Source of the DNA: Candidatus Obscuribacter sp.
GTDB taxonomy: Bacteria; Cyanobacteriota; Vampirovibrionia; Obscuribacterales; Obscuribacteraceae
DNA: 61,001 nucleotides
NCBI GenBank assembly: GCA_021772095.1
Contig: JADYXR010000184.1
Location: forward strand, 1-61,001
Direction: 5' to 3'
Every line of letters starts with the position of its first letter. Position 1 is the first letter of the stretch. The notes below the pieces were generated by a model. That model ran no database searches. It saw only the letters and a program-made list of their open reading frames with translations, and was not told the origin of the DNA. The position numbers were made by a program, and so were the translations under genes. Shown one piece after another: positions 34,069 through 41,876 of the stretch.

Positions 34069-34532
34069 AATTGACGAAAACTCGTCGAAAGCATCCGCCC
34101 TGTCCTCGTGACCGGGCGGATTTCTGCTGTTCGTACTTGGGTGGCTTGGGTGGTTCTTTGCGGAGCCATATTTGCCTAAAACTTGATGTTGTCTTTGGAG
34201 CAGAAGAAACGGGGACAGCCCTTAGTTATGACGCAGCCTCCGGAGATTGTGCCCGGACTTGCAGTCCCATCTCCGTATCCATAAGCGCGAATCGGATGGC
34301 GACGTGCTTCTCAATGATTTGGTTGTTTGATTCCGCCAAAATTGAACGTTTTCTATAGTTTGGAAGTTATTTGCTCAATTTGTTTGCGATGTATTCGTTG
34401 ATGCATCTCTGACAAGGTCAGCCAACCATGCGCGTTTAACGGACCGAACCAGGAAGGTGTATGATCGTGGAACTTAGCGGTGTTGAGCGACGGTAGCAGC
34501 TCAATTTCGTTTTGCAATCGCGAGGAATCATC
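34069..34532. other. 464-base gap after nfu
   Basis: The first 55 bases hold the nfu terminator. The rest has no assigned gene. A 47-codon minus-strand frame ending at 34226 (about 34226-34366) has protein-like composition but no start codon of good context, and I could not recognise it. Confidence 0.45.
34093..34121 (+). terminator. Terminator-like hairpin after nfu
   Basis: ATCCGCCC (34093-34100) pairs with GGGCGGAT (34114-34121), 25 bases after the nfu stop, followed by TTCTGCTGTTCG. The loop is 13 bases. Confidence 0.55.
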
Positions 34533-36224
34533 ATGCCAACTACAGCTTTGGACCCGACGCAGGTCTATAAGAACGCGTTTCCGACTCTCACGGCCGCTGA
34601 CATGGATATTTTGCAGCCGTATGCGTCGTGCGAATACTTTGAAGATGGTGAATTGATCTTCGAGGCTGGGCAGGCTGATATCGACATGTTCGTGGTGCGA
34701 GCGGGTGGTATTGAAATCTTCAATCCGGCGAACGATAACAAGCACATTATTACTCACCAGGTTGGACAGTTTTCCGGTGACATCGATGTGCTTACAACGC
34801 GACCAGTAGTCGTGTCTGGACGAGCTTTTGGAAAGACACATGTGATGCGGGTTAACAACACTAAACTGCGCGAGATTTTGCACAAAGTGCCAAAACTTTC
34901 GGAGAAATTGTTGACTGCATTTTTAGAACGCCGCGAGATGTTGACCGAAGCGGGTAAGCTTGGGCTGCGAGTTTTAGGACACAGCAAATGTGGCCACACG
35001 ACAGAGATTCGAGAGTTTCTCTACAAAAATTTTGTGCCGTTCTCCTTCTACGATATTGAAACTGATGATGGTCAAACGCTCGCCAAGACATTGGGATTGC
35101 CTGAAGGTATTCCGATTACGGCACAATGCCGCGCGGATTTGCCTGTGGTTGAATGCCGTGACGGAGCAATTCTCAGCAAGCCAAACCTTCGAGAAATCGC
35201 AGAGGGTGCTGGAGTCTGGCGTCATTGTCCGAATGGTGAAGTCGATGTCGCCATTATCGGTGCAGGACCTGCTGGTATTGCAGCGGCTGTTTATGCGGCG
35301 AGCGAAGGATTAAAAACGTTTGTCATCGACAAGCTTGGACCGGGCGGACAAGCCGGCGGATCGTCGCGCATCGAAAACTTTATCGGTTTTCCAACCGGAT
35401 TATCCGGAATGGAATTATCTACGCGCGGTGTTTTGCAAATGCTCAAGTTTGGAGCGCAACTAGTGGCACCAGCTTCGGTGACTGAGATCAAGCGGTCTAT
35501 GGAGTGCAAAGGGCACGAAGTGATGCTTGATTGCGGCGCAGTCATCAAAGCGCGCACAGTTTTGATCGCGACTGGAGTTGAATGGCGAAAATTGGCAGCG
35601 ACAAATGCCGATCGTTTCGAACGCGCTGGAGTTTATTACGCGTGCACCACCGTTGAAGCGATGCTTCATGATATGGCTGATGTCGCCGTTGTCGGCGCCG
35701 GCAATTCGGCAGGACAAGCCGCGATGTATTTGTCTGATTGCTGTCCGAATAGAACAGTCCACATGATCGTTCGTGGAAAATTAGGAACCAGCATGTCCGA
35801 ATATCTCACTGGAAGAATTCTTTCCTGCAAAAATATTGTGGTGCATGAACAGGCTGAAATCACTTCGGTCAACGGCGAGCGATACGTTGAATCGGTTGAT
35901 GTAGAGTCGAAGATCGAAGGTTCTTTCCAGCTTCCAGCTAAAGCCGTTTTCGTTTTCATTGGTTCTGCTTGCTCGCACAAATGGTTGCCACCAGAACTTG
36001 CACTAGACTCCAAAGGTTTCATTTTGACTGGTGCCGATGCACTCGCATCCGGAAAATGGTTGTGCGAAGACCGCATTCCATGTCCATTGGAAACATCGAT
36101 TCCGGGAATTTTGGCCGCGGGTGATGTGCGATCCGGCAGCACCAAAAGGGTTGGATTTGCTGTTGGCGATGGCTCACAAGCAGTCAGTTGTATACACAAC
36201 TTGTTGGCACTAGCACCAGTTTAA
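34533..36224 (+). CDS. cNMP-binding domain fused to thioredoxin-reductase-like flavoprotein
   Basis: 563 residues from ATG 34533, with GAGGA seven bases upstream. Residues about 20-130 are a CRP-like cyclic-nucleotide-binding domain (F-E-D-G-E-L-I-F-E-A-G). About 145-220 is a glutaredoxin/thioredoxin-like segment with a single Cys (H-S-K-C-G-H-T). From about 235 the flavin domain begins with A-I-I-G-A-G-P-A-G-I-A, and a second nucleotide motif is V-V-G-A-G-N-S-A-G-Q-A. The C-x-x-C of true thioredoxin reductases is absent at that place (A-C-T-T-V-E-A). This three-part architecture is known in bacteria, but its electron acceptor is not established. The cyclic-nucleotide ligand and redox role are inferred. 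Confidence 0.9.
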   Translation: MPTTALDPTQVYKNAFPTLTAADMDILQPYASCEYFEDGELIFEAGQADIDMFVVRAGGIEIFNPANDNKHIITHQVGQFSGDIDVLTTRPVVVSGRAFGKTHVMRVNNTKLREILHKVPKLSEKLLTAFLERREMLTEAGKLGLRVLGHSKCGHTTEIREFLYKNFVPFSFYDIETDDGQTLAKTLGLPEGIPITAQCRADLPVVECRDGAILSKPNLREIAEGAGVWRHCPNGEVDVAIIGAGPAGIAAAVYAASEGLKTFVIDKLGPGGQAGGSSRIENFIGFPTGLSGMELSTRGVLQMLKFGAQLVAPASVTEIKRSMECKGHEVMLDCGAVIKARTVLIATGVEWRKLAATNADRFERAGVYYACTTVEAMLHDMADVAVVGAGNSAGQAAMYLSDCCPNRTVHMIVRGKLGTSMSEYLTGRILSCKNIVVHEQAEITSVNGERYVESVDVESKIEGSFQLPAKAVFVFIGSACSHKWLPPELALDSKGFILTGADALASGKWLCEDRIPCPLETSIPGILAAGDVRSGSTKRVGFAVGDGSQAVSCIHNLLALAPV

Positions 36225-36269
36225 CAAGCTTTTAAAGATCAAAACTCTCGCAACCGGGGCACGATGTTT

Positions 36270-36287
36270 ATTGATGCAAACATCAAT
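36270..36287 (+). terminator. Short hairpin after the flavoprotein gene
   Basis: ATTGATG-CAAA-CATCAAT at 36270-36287 is followed by TGTTCAATCTTGTG. It lies in the 66-base gap between convergent genes and could terminate either. Confidence 0.4.
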
Positions 36288-36290
36288 TGT

Positions 36291-36710
36291 TCAATCTTGT
36301 GTTCGAAGAGTTCCGAACACCTTGCGGATGCCTCCAATTCTTTGAGACTTTGCAGTCTGCATGATTTCTTGGCATTGTTGTTCAATCGTTTTTAGTTCTT
36401 GCCTAGTAATAAGGTTCAGTGTCTCAGCCGATGCCAGCTTTGTTACCATGCACCCTTTGATAGGATCGTCTATTGTCCTGTCAGGTGTAAAATCGATCAG
36501 AAGATAGTTTTGTCCATGACACGACACGACGGCACACATCTCAAATTTGACGGAGATGTTTTGTGTCTTGTCGGTCAGTGTGCAAAATGCATAATCACCA
36601 TCAAGCCATGTATCAGAAATAGCCAGGTCATCTCCTGTTTCGGCCAAGCGTCTGCCGATCATGACTGCTTCGATCAGTTCATAGGTTTCCGATTTATCTT
36701 GTTCAATCAT
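36291..36710 (-). CDS. Small partner protein of the toxin-like gene, possible immunity protein
   Basis: 139 residues from ATG 36710, only five bases after the stop of the large gene upstream, with AAGGGA in the end of that gene as ribosome binding site. A longer frame to 36848 would lie inside the upstream coding region and is rejected. The protein is acidic at the start, then beta-rich (A-F-C-T-L-T-D-K, I-S-V-K-F-E-M-C-A-V-V, Y-L-L-I-D-F-T-P-D), with a helical Gln/Lys-rich tail. The beta-rich part recalls DUF1292, but I would not insist. The very close coupling makes a complex or an immunity role plausible; no homology shows it. Confidence 0.7.
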   Translation of the reverse strand: MIEQDKSETYELIEAVMIGRRLAETGDDLAISDTWLDGDYAFCTLTDKTQNISVKFEMCAVVSCHGQNYLLIDFTPDRTIDDPIKGCMVTKLASAETLNLITRQELKTIEQQCQEIMQTAKSQRIGGIRKVFGTLRTQD

Positions 36711-36715
36711 GTTGG

Positions 36716-38752
36716 TTATCCCTTTTTGACTGGAAGGACGGCGGCGTCGCAAGGATCGAATCCGTACTTGTGATACAGCGCATAGAGAGCCGGCCTTTCG
36801 GTTAGATGCCCGAACGTTTTGACAGCGCCTGATTCTGGTGAATACCATCCATGGTTGTAGTAATCCATTCCTTTATTGCTTTTTAGCATCAACTTGCCAG
36901 CATCACTATAAGTCAATAAACCATGTTCAATTCCACTTTGCTTTTCCAATATGTGAATTTGCTCAGGAGATAGCCTCTTCCCAGGTCCTATTCCGAAAGC
37001 CTTCTCAATCCGGTTGGTTACAGCCCCGTCGATACTTGACCCTGGATGTCTTGATGCGTCAAGCACTTTTTCGAATGTATCGCGGCTCAAACCAACGCGT
37101 TTCGAAAGACCACCAACTGTCTCGCAATTGCCCGTTTTTAGCTGCGCTTCTAACCCTAAGCCTTTATGGTGGCATATTTCATCAAGTCGTTTTTGAACGA
37201 TCACTGCACTTTCTGCATTCTCAGTGTAGATAGTGAAGCCTTTCGCTCCTTGATCTAATCCTGTGGGTGCTACTGCATTGGGATGTCCTTCGTTCTTTGT
37301 GCCGTAGAGCGGATCGATTGTCTTCCAACCAGTGATGTGGTTTTTTAGAACTTGATCTTTATAGATCTCAGGGATAATCGCAGCCTGCACTCGACCTAAA
37401 TCTTGGGCCGATTTAGTTAAGATATGCACTTTTATAGGCGAAGTAGATTCTTTAGTGAAATCCCCATGACACCAGCCTTTGAAGACTGCAAACTTTTTCT
37501 GAATGTCTCCGAATTTTAAAGTTCGAATAATGTCATTGCTGTCTCCCTCAACCGAAAAGTCTGGGTATTCGTGGATCTTTATTCTGTCGGTCTGCTCAGT
37601 ATGCTGAACCTTGTCAGATTTTGGTTCAGATTCCGGTTGTGAAGAAGGCTTTGTCTTGCTGGCAGCTTTTTCAATACCATGTGCAGCCGCCATACCCAAA
37701 CCAGTAAGCGCGGCATCGGCAAGTGGCGGACCAAGTTCTTTCTCTACGTCATCTTTTGCATGGAGAAAATTTTGCTCTGTTGGATTTTCTATTAGTTTCT
37801 GTAGAGCAGGAACGGAATTCAAAAATCCGTTAACACCCTCATGACCAATGTCGCCAAACTGTTTGATTGCCAAAGCTAATCCGCCGCCCTGCAAGACAAG
37901 CGCGGCGGTCCGGGTAATTGGATGAGCATTTGATGCTAGTTTTGCGACGATTTGTCCGAAGGCCATCCCGATAGCAGTTCCAGATGCTAGATCTCCGAGT
38001 GCACCTTCATCGATACATTTGTGAAGGACTGCTCTAGTTGCGCCGAGTGCTGCACCGTCTTCCAACGCCTGACCAGCAAGAAATAATCCTTTGACTTGCT
38101 TTGGTAATGATTGCGTGTCGTGCAATTCCTGTTTGGACATTGCTTGTTGGTATTTGTCGATCAATACATCACAAATAGCTAGATTGTGAAGCTTTTGTTT
38201 GTCGAAGTCGCTCAATGTCTCGGGATTTCTAGTTTTCAGATTTTTCTTAAAATGAGTTTCTATGGCGGCATTGTCAGAGGGTCCAAACTCGATAGACATA
38301 ATTCTCGGAGCCGCCGGTCCCAATCCGATCGTTTTGTAGTCAGGGAGATATGCAGTGAAGCTTTGCTTTAGTGAGTAATCTTGCTTGTCACCGTCGGTGG
38401 TGGCATCTCGAGTGGCATGTATCTTGTCGGAAGAATTTTTTTGACCTTTATCGATAGTGTCCTTCAGATCATGCGAATCGCTGTGGCCCGAATTCGAAGT
38501 GTTTTTGTTTTGCGCACCATCGTAGAACCGCTGCCCTGTCTTGCTATCTTCAAGTACTAGAGGGCTTATAGCTTTGGTCCCATCGCTAAAGCTACGAAAA
38601 TTTTCCTGGTATTTCTTTGCCATCGGAGCGTCTACAATAGACTCATCGGCTGTCTTTTGTGTTGTGTGCTGCTCCAGCTTCCGGTCGGATACTCCATCGC
38701 CCTCTTTTTGTTTTGCGTCTCCAGTTTTGTTCTGGTGGTTTGGCGCTGTCAT
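36716..38752 (-). CDS. Toxin- or effector-like large protein A (shared central domain, unique C-terminus)
   Basis: 678 residues from ATG 38752, where GAGG is nine bases upstream; ATGs at 38758, 38806 and 38842 give longer forms. The first 120 residues are polar and low-complexity. A helical region (about 165-370) includes two Gly/Ala-rich hydrophobic stretches (G-T-A-I-G-M-A-F-G-Q-I-V and L-V-L-Q-G-G-G-L-A-L-A-I) and aligns by eye with the same region of protein B encoded divergently. The C-terminal about 260 residues are different: a beta-rich part with I-K-V-H-I-L-T and K-G-F-T-I-Y-T, then a helical part ending Y-G-F-D-P-C-D-A-A-V-L. The I-K-V-H ... F-T-I-Y spacing faintly recalls phosphothreonine-lyase or LanKC N-terminal domains; treat that as speculation. 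No signal peptide. Confidence 0.8.
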   Translation of the reverse strand: MTAPNHQNKTGDAKQKEGDGVSDRKLEQHTTQKTADESIVDAPMAKKYQENFRSFSDGTKAISPLVLEDSKTGQRFYDGAQNKNTSNSGHSDSHDLKDTIDKGQKNSSDKIHATRDATTDGDKQDYSLKQSFTAYLPDYKTIGLGPAAPRIMSIEFGPSDNAAIETHFKKNLKTRNPETLSDFDKQKLHNLAICDVLIDKYQQAMSKQELHDTQSLPKQVKGLFLAGQALEDGAALGATRAVLHKCIDEGALGDLASGTAIGMAFGQIVAKLASNAHPITRTAALVLQGGGLALAIKQFGDIGHEGVNGFLNSVPALQKLIENPTEQNFLHAKDDVEKELGPPLADAALTGLGMAAAHGIEKAASKTKPSSQPESEPKSDKVQHTEQTDRIKIHEYPDFSVEGDSNDIIRTLKFGDIQKKFAVFKGWCHGDFTKESTSPIKVHILTKSAQDLGRVQAAIIPEIYKDQVLKNHITGWKTIDPLYGTKNEGHPNAVAPTGLDQGAKGFTIYTENAESAVIVQKRLDEICHHKGLGLEAQLKTGNCETVGGLSKRVGLSRDTFEKVLDASRHPGSSIDGAVTNRIEKAFGIGPGKRLSPEQIHILEKQSGIEHGLLTYSDAGKLMLKSNKGMDYYNHGWYSPESGAVKTFGHLTERPALYALYHKYGFDPCDAAVLPVKKG

Positions 38753-38886
38753 AGCCATCTGCCTCGAAGTTCGTGACTTAAATATACCCGTATTTAAATT
38801 AAACATTTTGAGCCGTCGATCCTCGACTGTGGAATTCAACATGATGTTGAATTGCGACTAGCCATATAGTCGTATGCACACCAATC

Positions 38887-38890
38887 GAGG
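38887..38890 (+). promoter_or_regulatory. Ribosome binding site fixing the GTG start of protein B
   Basis: GAGG at 38887-38890 is seven bases before GTG 38898. The ATG at 38874 lacks any such site, and using it would leave only 31 bases to the longest version of the divergent gene. Confidence 0.55.
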
Positions 38891-38897
38891 ACGCTCC

Positions 38898-40634
38898 GTG
38901 GCCAATCCGAATTTTCTCGAACAATCGTTTGAGTCCTGCAACAACAGCCTAAAGGCTTCGACCAAATTTTTGGAGGATACCTGGAAGCATCCGGAACAGA
39001 GGCTGAGGCAAGTCGGAGCAGTGGCTGAGGGAGTTCTTGTAGGTGGTGCCAAGACCGTACCTGATCGATTGATCAACCACACTGAGGAGACAGTCAAGCA
39101 AATAGGTGCTGGTATCGCAATTGGTGCACTTGTTGCTCTTGCGCCTGTGGAAATTCCGATTGTCGCAATGGGACTTGCGGTTGCCGGAACGGCGATGACC
39201 GGTTCTTATGTTTGGGATTTAGGGCAGCGTCTTGGAACGAACAAGGAACTGCACAGAGCGCTCGATAAGGTTTGGGAAACGGGAGACACAAAAGCTCTAA
39301 AAAACGCGACGCCAGTTATTGAAAGTGCCCTGGGGAAAGAAACTTTTGATTTCGGCATAACGGCTCTGACAGCTCATCAAGGATTCAAGCTGGGCGGCGG
39401 CATGAAGCAAGCCGCAAATTTCTATGGACAAAAAATGCAACCCGGATTGCAGGCGATTCCGATTGGGAATGCTGGCGGCTGTGCTCGTCCGAATCTAGCA
39501 ATTACGGATCGAATGGAGCCGTACCATGCGATGAGTGGACGTCGCGCGGAGCCGGCGGCGCCATGGTGGGAAAAGAACGTCAAGACAATTGATTCTGCAA
39601 TTGAAAAACTAAGCGAAAAGGGACCATCTACATTGCCTGATCACAAAACCGAGATAGAAACTATTGCGGACCATTTGAACGGGTTCTCCAACTCCAATGA
39701 AAGAATTGGCGCTGCATCAGCAGAAAAGCTGATTTCCACCCACAAAGAATTCAGCAAGTTAATAAAGCCAGTACAGGAACACGTAAGTCAGAATTCGAAA
39801 GCTTATGACAACGACCTGTTGTCGGAGCGGGAATCCGAGATCTTTAACAAACAATTTGAATTGATAACGAGCATCGTCGAAAAGCGCTTATCTGCGCTCG
39901 GTTTCAATCAACCTCGCGCCGCTACAAATTTTGACAACGCGTTCAGTAATCACGAAGGACTGCAAGTTCAGGAGCGCGTGAGTAATAGCATTTCAAAAGT
40001 TCTGGATTCTACAAACGCCTACCCAGGCTCTTCAGCCGTCCGAAATGCGATGGAAGAGTCATTAACGGGTCCGAGATTACTTGATTGGCGAGGCGTCGCC
40101 AGTCGTCCAAACTCCAATACCGACCGTGTCGGAGCTGATTACATTATCGCGAACAAATCCACAGGAGAAATTTACCCAATTGATGTCACCATCCAGGGAA
40201 TCAACTTGAAAGCGGCTTCGTTAGTGGAATCTCTGGGGGGACATAATGGCCTTCGATGGGGCAAATATGTTCCCAAGGAGCGCAGCGAATGGGTGATTTG
40301 CGCCGTCGATGAAACGGTTTTTGGTAATCGATTTGGCGGCGACCTGGCGGTATTGCAAAATCAGGAGCAGCTTCAATTAACTCGAATTTTAGGAAAGATT
40401 CTGTCCAAAGAATCTCCGTTAAATGTTCTAGACTCGCAACTCCCAATCAGTTCTGCCTCTCAACATCCGACCTTGACATTAACTGAACTCTTAAGATTTA
40501 GTCGAATCTTAGAAGAGAAAAACATGGCAGAATGGTCAGGTTCGGTTCTGAAAAGTGCGGAATCTATTCTCATGCAGATGAAAGGTTCCGATGAAATTCC
40601 AGCTAGTTTGAGAAACGCGATTTTCGGAAAATAA
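38898..40634 (+). CDS. Toxin- or effector-like large protein B (shared central domain, possible nuclease C-terminus)
   Basis: 578 residues from GTG 38898; the ATG at 38874 is an alternative. After a short helical start, residues about 40-170 match the central domain of protein A: Gly/Ala-rich hydrophobic stretches (G-A-G-I-A-I-G-A-L-V-A-L-A-P, V-A-G-T-A-M-T-G-S-Y-V-W-D-L-G) and then A-L-D-K-V-W-E-T-G-D followed by F-G-I-T-A-L-T-A-H-Q. The middle is helical. The C-terminal region has R-V-G-A-D-Y-I-I-A-N-K-S-T-G-E-I-Y-P-I-D-V-T, which resembles the Asp ... Asp/Glu core of restriction-endonuclease-like (PD-(D/E)xK) folds, though the canonical Lys is Thr. No signal peptide. The atypical kinase gene follows after 27 bases. 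Confidence 0.8.
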   Translation: MANPNFLEQSFESCNNSLKASTKFLEDTWKHPEQRLRQVGAVAEGVLVGGAKTVPDRLINHTEETVKQIGAGIAIGALVALAPVEIPIVAMGLAVAGTAMTGSYVWDLGQRLGTNKELHRALDKVWETGDTKALKNATPVIESALGKETFDFGITALTAHQGFKLGGGMKQAANFYGQKMQPGLQAIPIGNAGGCARPNLAITDRMEPYHAMSGRRAEPAAPWWEKNVKTIDSAIEKLSEKGPSTLPDHKTEIETIADHLNGFSNSNERIGAASAEKLISTHKEFSKLIKPVQEHVSQNSKAYDNDLLSERESEIFNKQFELITSIVEKRLSALGFNQPRAATNFDNAFSNHEGLQVQERVSNSISKVLDSTNAYPGSSAVRNAMEESLTGPRLLDWRGVASRPNSNTDRVGADYIIANKSTGEIYPIDVTIQGINLKAASLVESLGGHNGLRWGKYVPKERSEWVICAVDETVFGNRFGGDLAVLQNQEQLQLTRILGKILSKESPLNVLDSQLPISSASQHPTLTLTELLRFSRILEEKNMAEWSGSVLKSAESILMQMKGSDEIPASLRNAIFGK

Positions 40635-40651
40635 AATTCCTGATTGCGAAT

Positions 40652-40657
40652 GGAGGA
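40652..40657 (+). promoter_or_regulatory. Strong ribosome binding site fixing a TTG start
   Basis: GGAGGA lies four bases before TTG 40662. The in-frame ATG at 40650 overlaps this element and so cannot use it. Confidence 0.65.
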
Positions 40658-40661
40658 AGCC

Positions 40662-41720
40662 TTGAGTACGACAAATCCTACATGGCTCGGCGCGATGCTC
40701 GAGGGCTATTCGCTTGTTGAGCAAATGGCTGATGGAAGGTTCTCTGAAGTGTACAGAGGACGTAGCTTTGACAAAGGGGAAAAGGTCGACGTCATTTTCA
40801 AGATGGCTAAGAAGCCGGAGATGATCGAACTTGAGCCTGGAAATATTTTTGAAACTCAAGCGCTTGAAGTCACTGAGGAGTCGATTCGTCCAGTTCGACC
40901 GAACGCGAACCAGCTGGTGCGCTATCAGCAATCGCTGATGACCGGCAAGCTTCGCACTGAGATGGTTGTCGCCAGTATGCTTTCCGACGTTGGTAACTCG
41001 TGGTTCTACACCATGCAGGATGCCGGGACAGAGAATCTGCGGGCTGAGTTCCCATCGCGCGCAAAATTGATTCTTTTTTACAGCCTTGTTCAAGCGTTCA
41101 TTCGACTTGAAAATAAGCCTTCATTCGAATATCACGGTGATTTGAAACCTGAAAATATTTTGTGGACGATCGATGGACCTTTGTTGATTGATCCAGGCTT
41201 TTTCGGACAGTTGGATTGTGAGGAAGGTGAGCTGCTTCAAGTCGCCATCACTACTCCGGCTTATTATCCGTTCCTCACTCCTGATGATTCTTTCGCGATG
41301 GGGATTATGTTCTGGGAAGCTGTGTGTGGTTTCCATCCGTTGGTTTCGAGAGATGAGTATCAACGTGCTACTGGTTTAAAAACCGTAGCGACAGAAGGCG
41401 ATACCGCATCTGGTGCTGGAGCAAACGTTGAGTATAAGAGCGAAGTTGGGGACAGCGTCCGCGCATGGGTCAGCTTGATGAACCCGTCCTGCAGATCGTT
41501 TATCGAACCCATTCTTCAGTTACCGAGACCGAAAACAGTCAAGCCTGAGATCCCTGATCTTCTGGAGAAAGTAGTTTTGAAGGGATTGCGTCTGACAATT
41601 GCTGATAGCGGATTGATTGAGAAAGGCGATGGATACCTGACTTGGGAAGAGTGGATGACCGACCTCAAGGCACTGTGTGAATTGCCTTTTGATACCACAT
41701 CGCACTTGCATTTCTTCTAA
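40662..41720 (+). CDS. Atypical Ser/Thr protein kinase coupled to protein B
   Basis: 352 residues from TTG 40662, set by GGAGGA just upstream. Kinase-fold marks are present: a G-loop-like D-G-R-F-S-E-V-Y, a strand Lys in V-I-F-K-M-A-K, the catalytic loop Y-H-G-D-L-K-P-E-N-I-L-W with Asp, Lys and Asn kept but HRD changed to HGD, and L-I-D-P-G-F-F-G in place of DFG. The Asp residues for catalysis and metal binding remain, so activity is possible. The lobe between the Lys and catalytic loop is divergent. Starting 27 bases after protein B in the same direction, it is probably co-transcribed. It could act as an immunity or modifying partner, or be a signalling kinase. Confidence 0.85.
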   Translation: MSTTNPTWLGAMLEGYSLVEQMADGRFSEVYRGRSFDKGEKVDVIFKMAKKPEMIELEPGNIFETQALEVTEESIRPVRPNANQLVRYQQSLMTGKLRTEMVVASMLSDVGNSWFYTMQDAGTENLRAEFPSRAKLILFYSLVQAFIRLENKPSFEYHGDLKPENILWTIDGPLLIDPGFFGQLDCEEGELLQVAITTPAYYPFLTPDDSFAMGIMFWEAVCGFHPLVSRDEYQRATGLKTVATEGDTASGAGANVEYKSEVGDSVRAWVSLMNPSCRSFIEPILQLPRPKTVKPEIPDLLEKVVLKGLRLTIADSGLIEKGDGYLTWEEWMTDLKALCELPFDTTSHLHFF

Positions 41721-41735
41721 TTGATCGGTAGATGC

Positions 41736-41876
41736 TCATATCGGTGGCAGAATCACTTCGACTGAGTCACCAACGCGAACCATCCCTGGTTCCTTCACCA
41801 CGCCCACGAGACCGCGTTTATGCATCGCGGATAAAAACGGTCGAGGTGTTAGTGCGATGCACTGGCATTCATTATG
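41736..41876 (-). pseudogene. C-terminal remnant of a MOSC-domain protein
   Basis: A minus-strand frame ending at TGA 41736-41738 encodes C-I-A-L-T-P-R-P-F-L-S-A-M-H-K-R-G-L followed by V-G-V-V-K-E-P-G and V-R-V-G-D-S-V-E-V, the conserved end of small MOSC-domain proteins (molybdenum-cofactor sulfurase C-terminal family). Only about 46 residues remain; upstream it runs into the 3' end of the exported gene at 41849 in another frame. The original gene must have lost its first two thirds. Too short to be functional. Confidence 0.65.

Noticed and set aside
34071..34358. 95-codon frame after nfu
   Set aside because: Its first part is the terminator hairpin and the rest has Cys/Arg-rich random composition.
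36711..36848. N-terminal extension of the 139-residue partner
   Set aside because: The extension lies inside the coding region of protein A in another frame and is Arg-rich, as expected for an out-of-frame read.
38753..38842. Longer start for toxin-like protein A
   Set aside because: ATG 38842 would leave only 31 bases to the longest version of protein B and has no ribosome binding site; GAGG fits ATG 38752.
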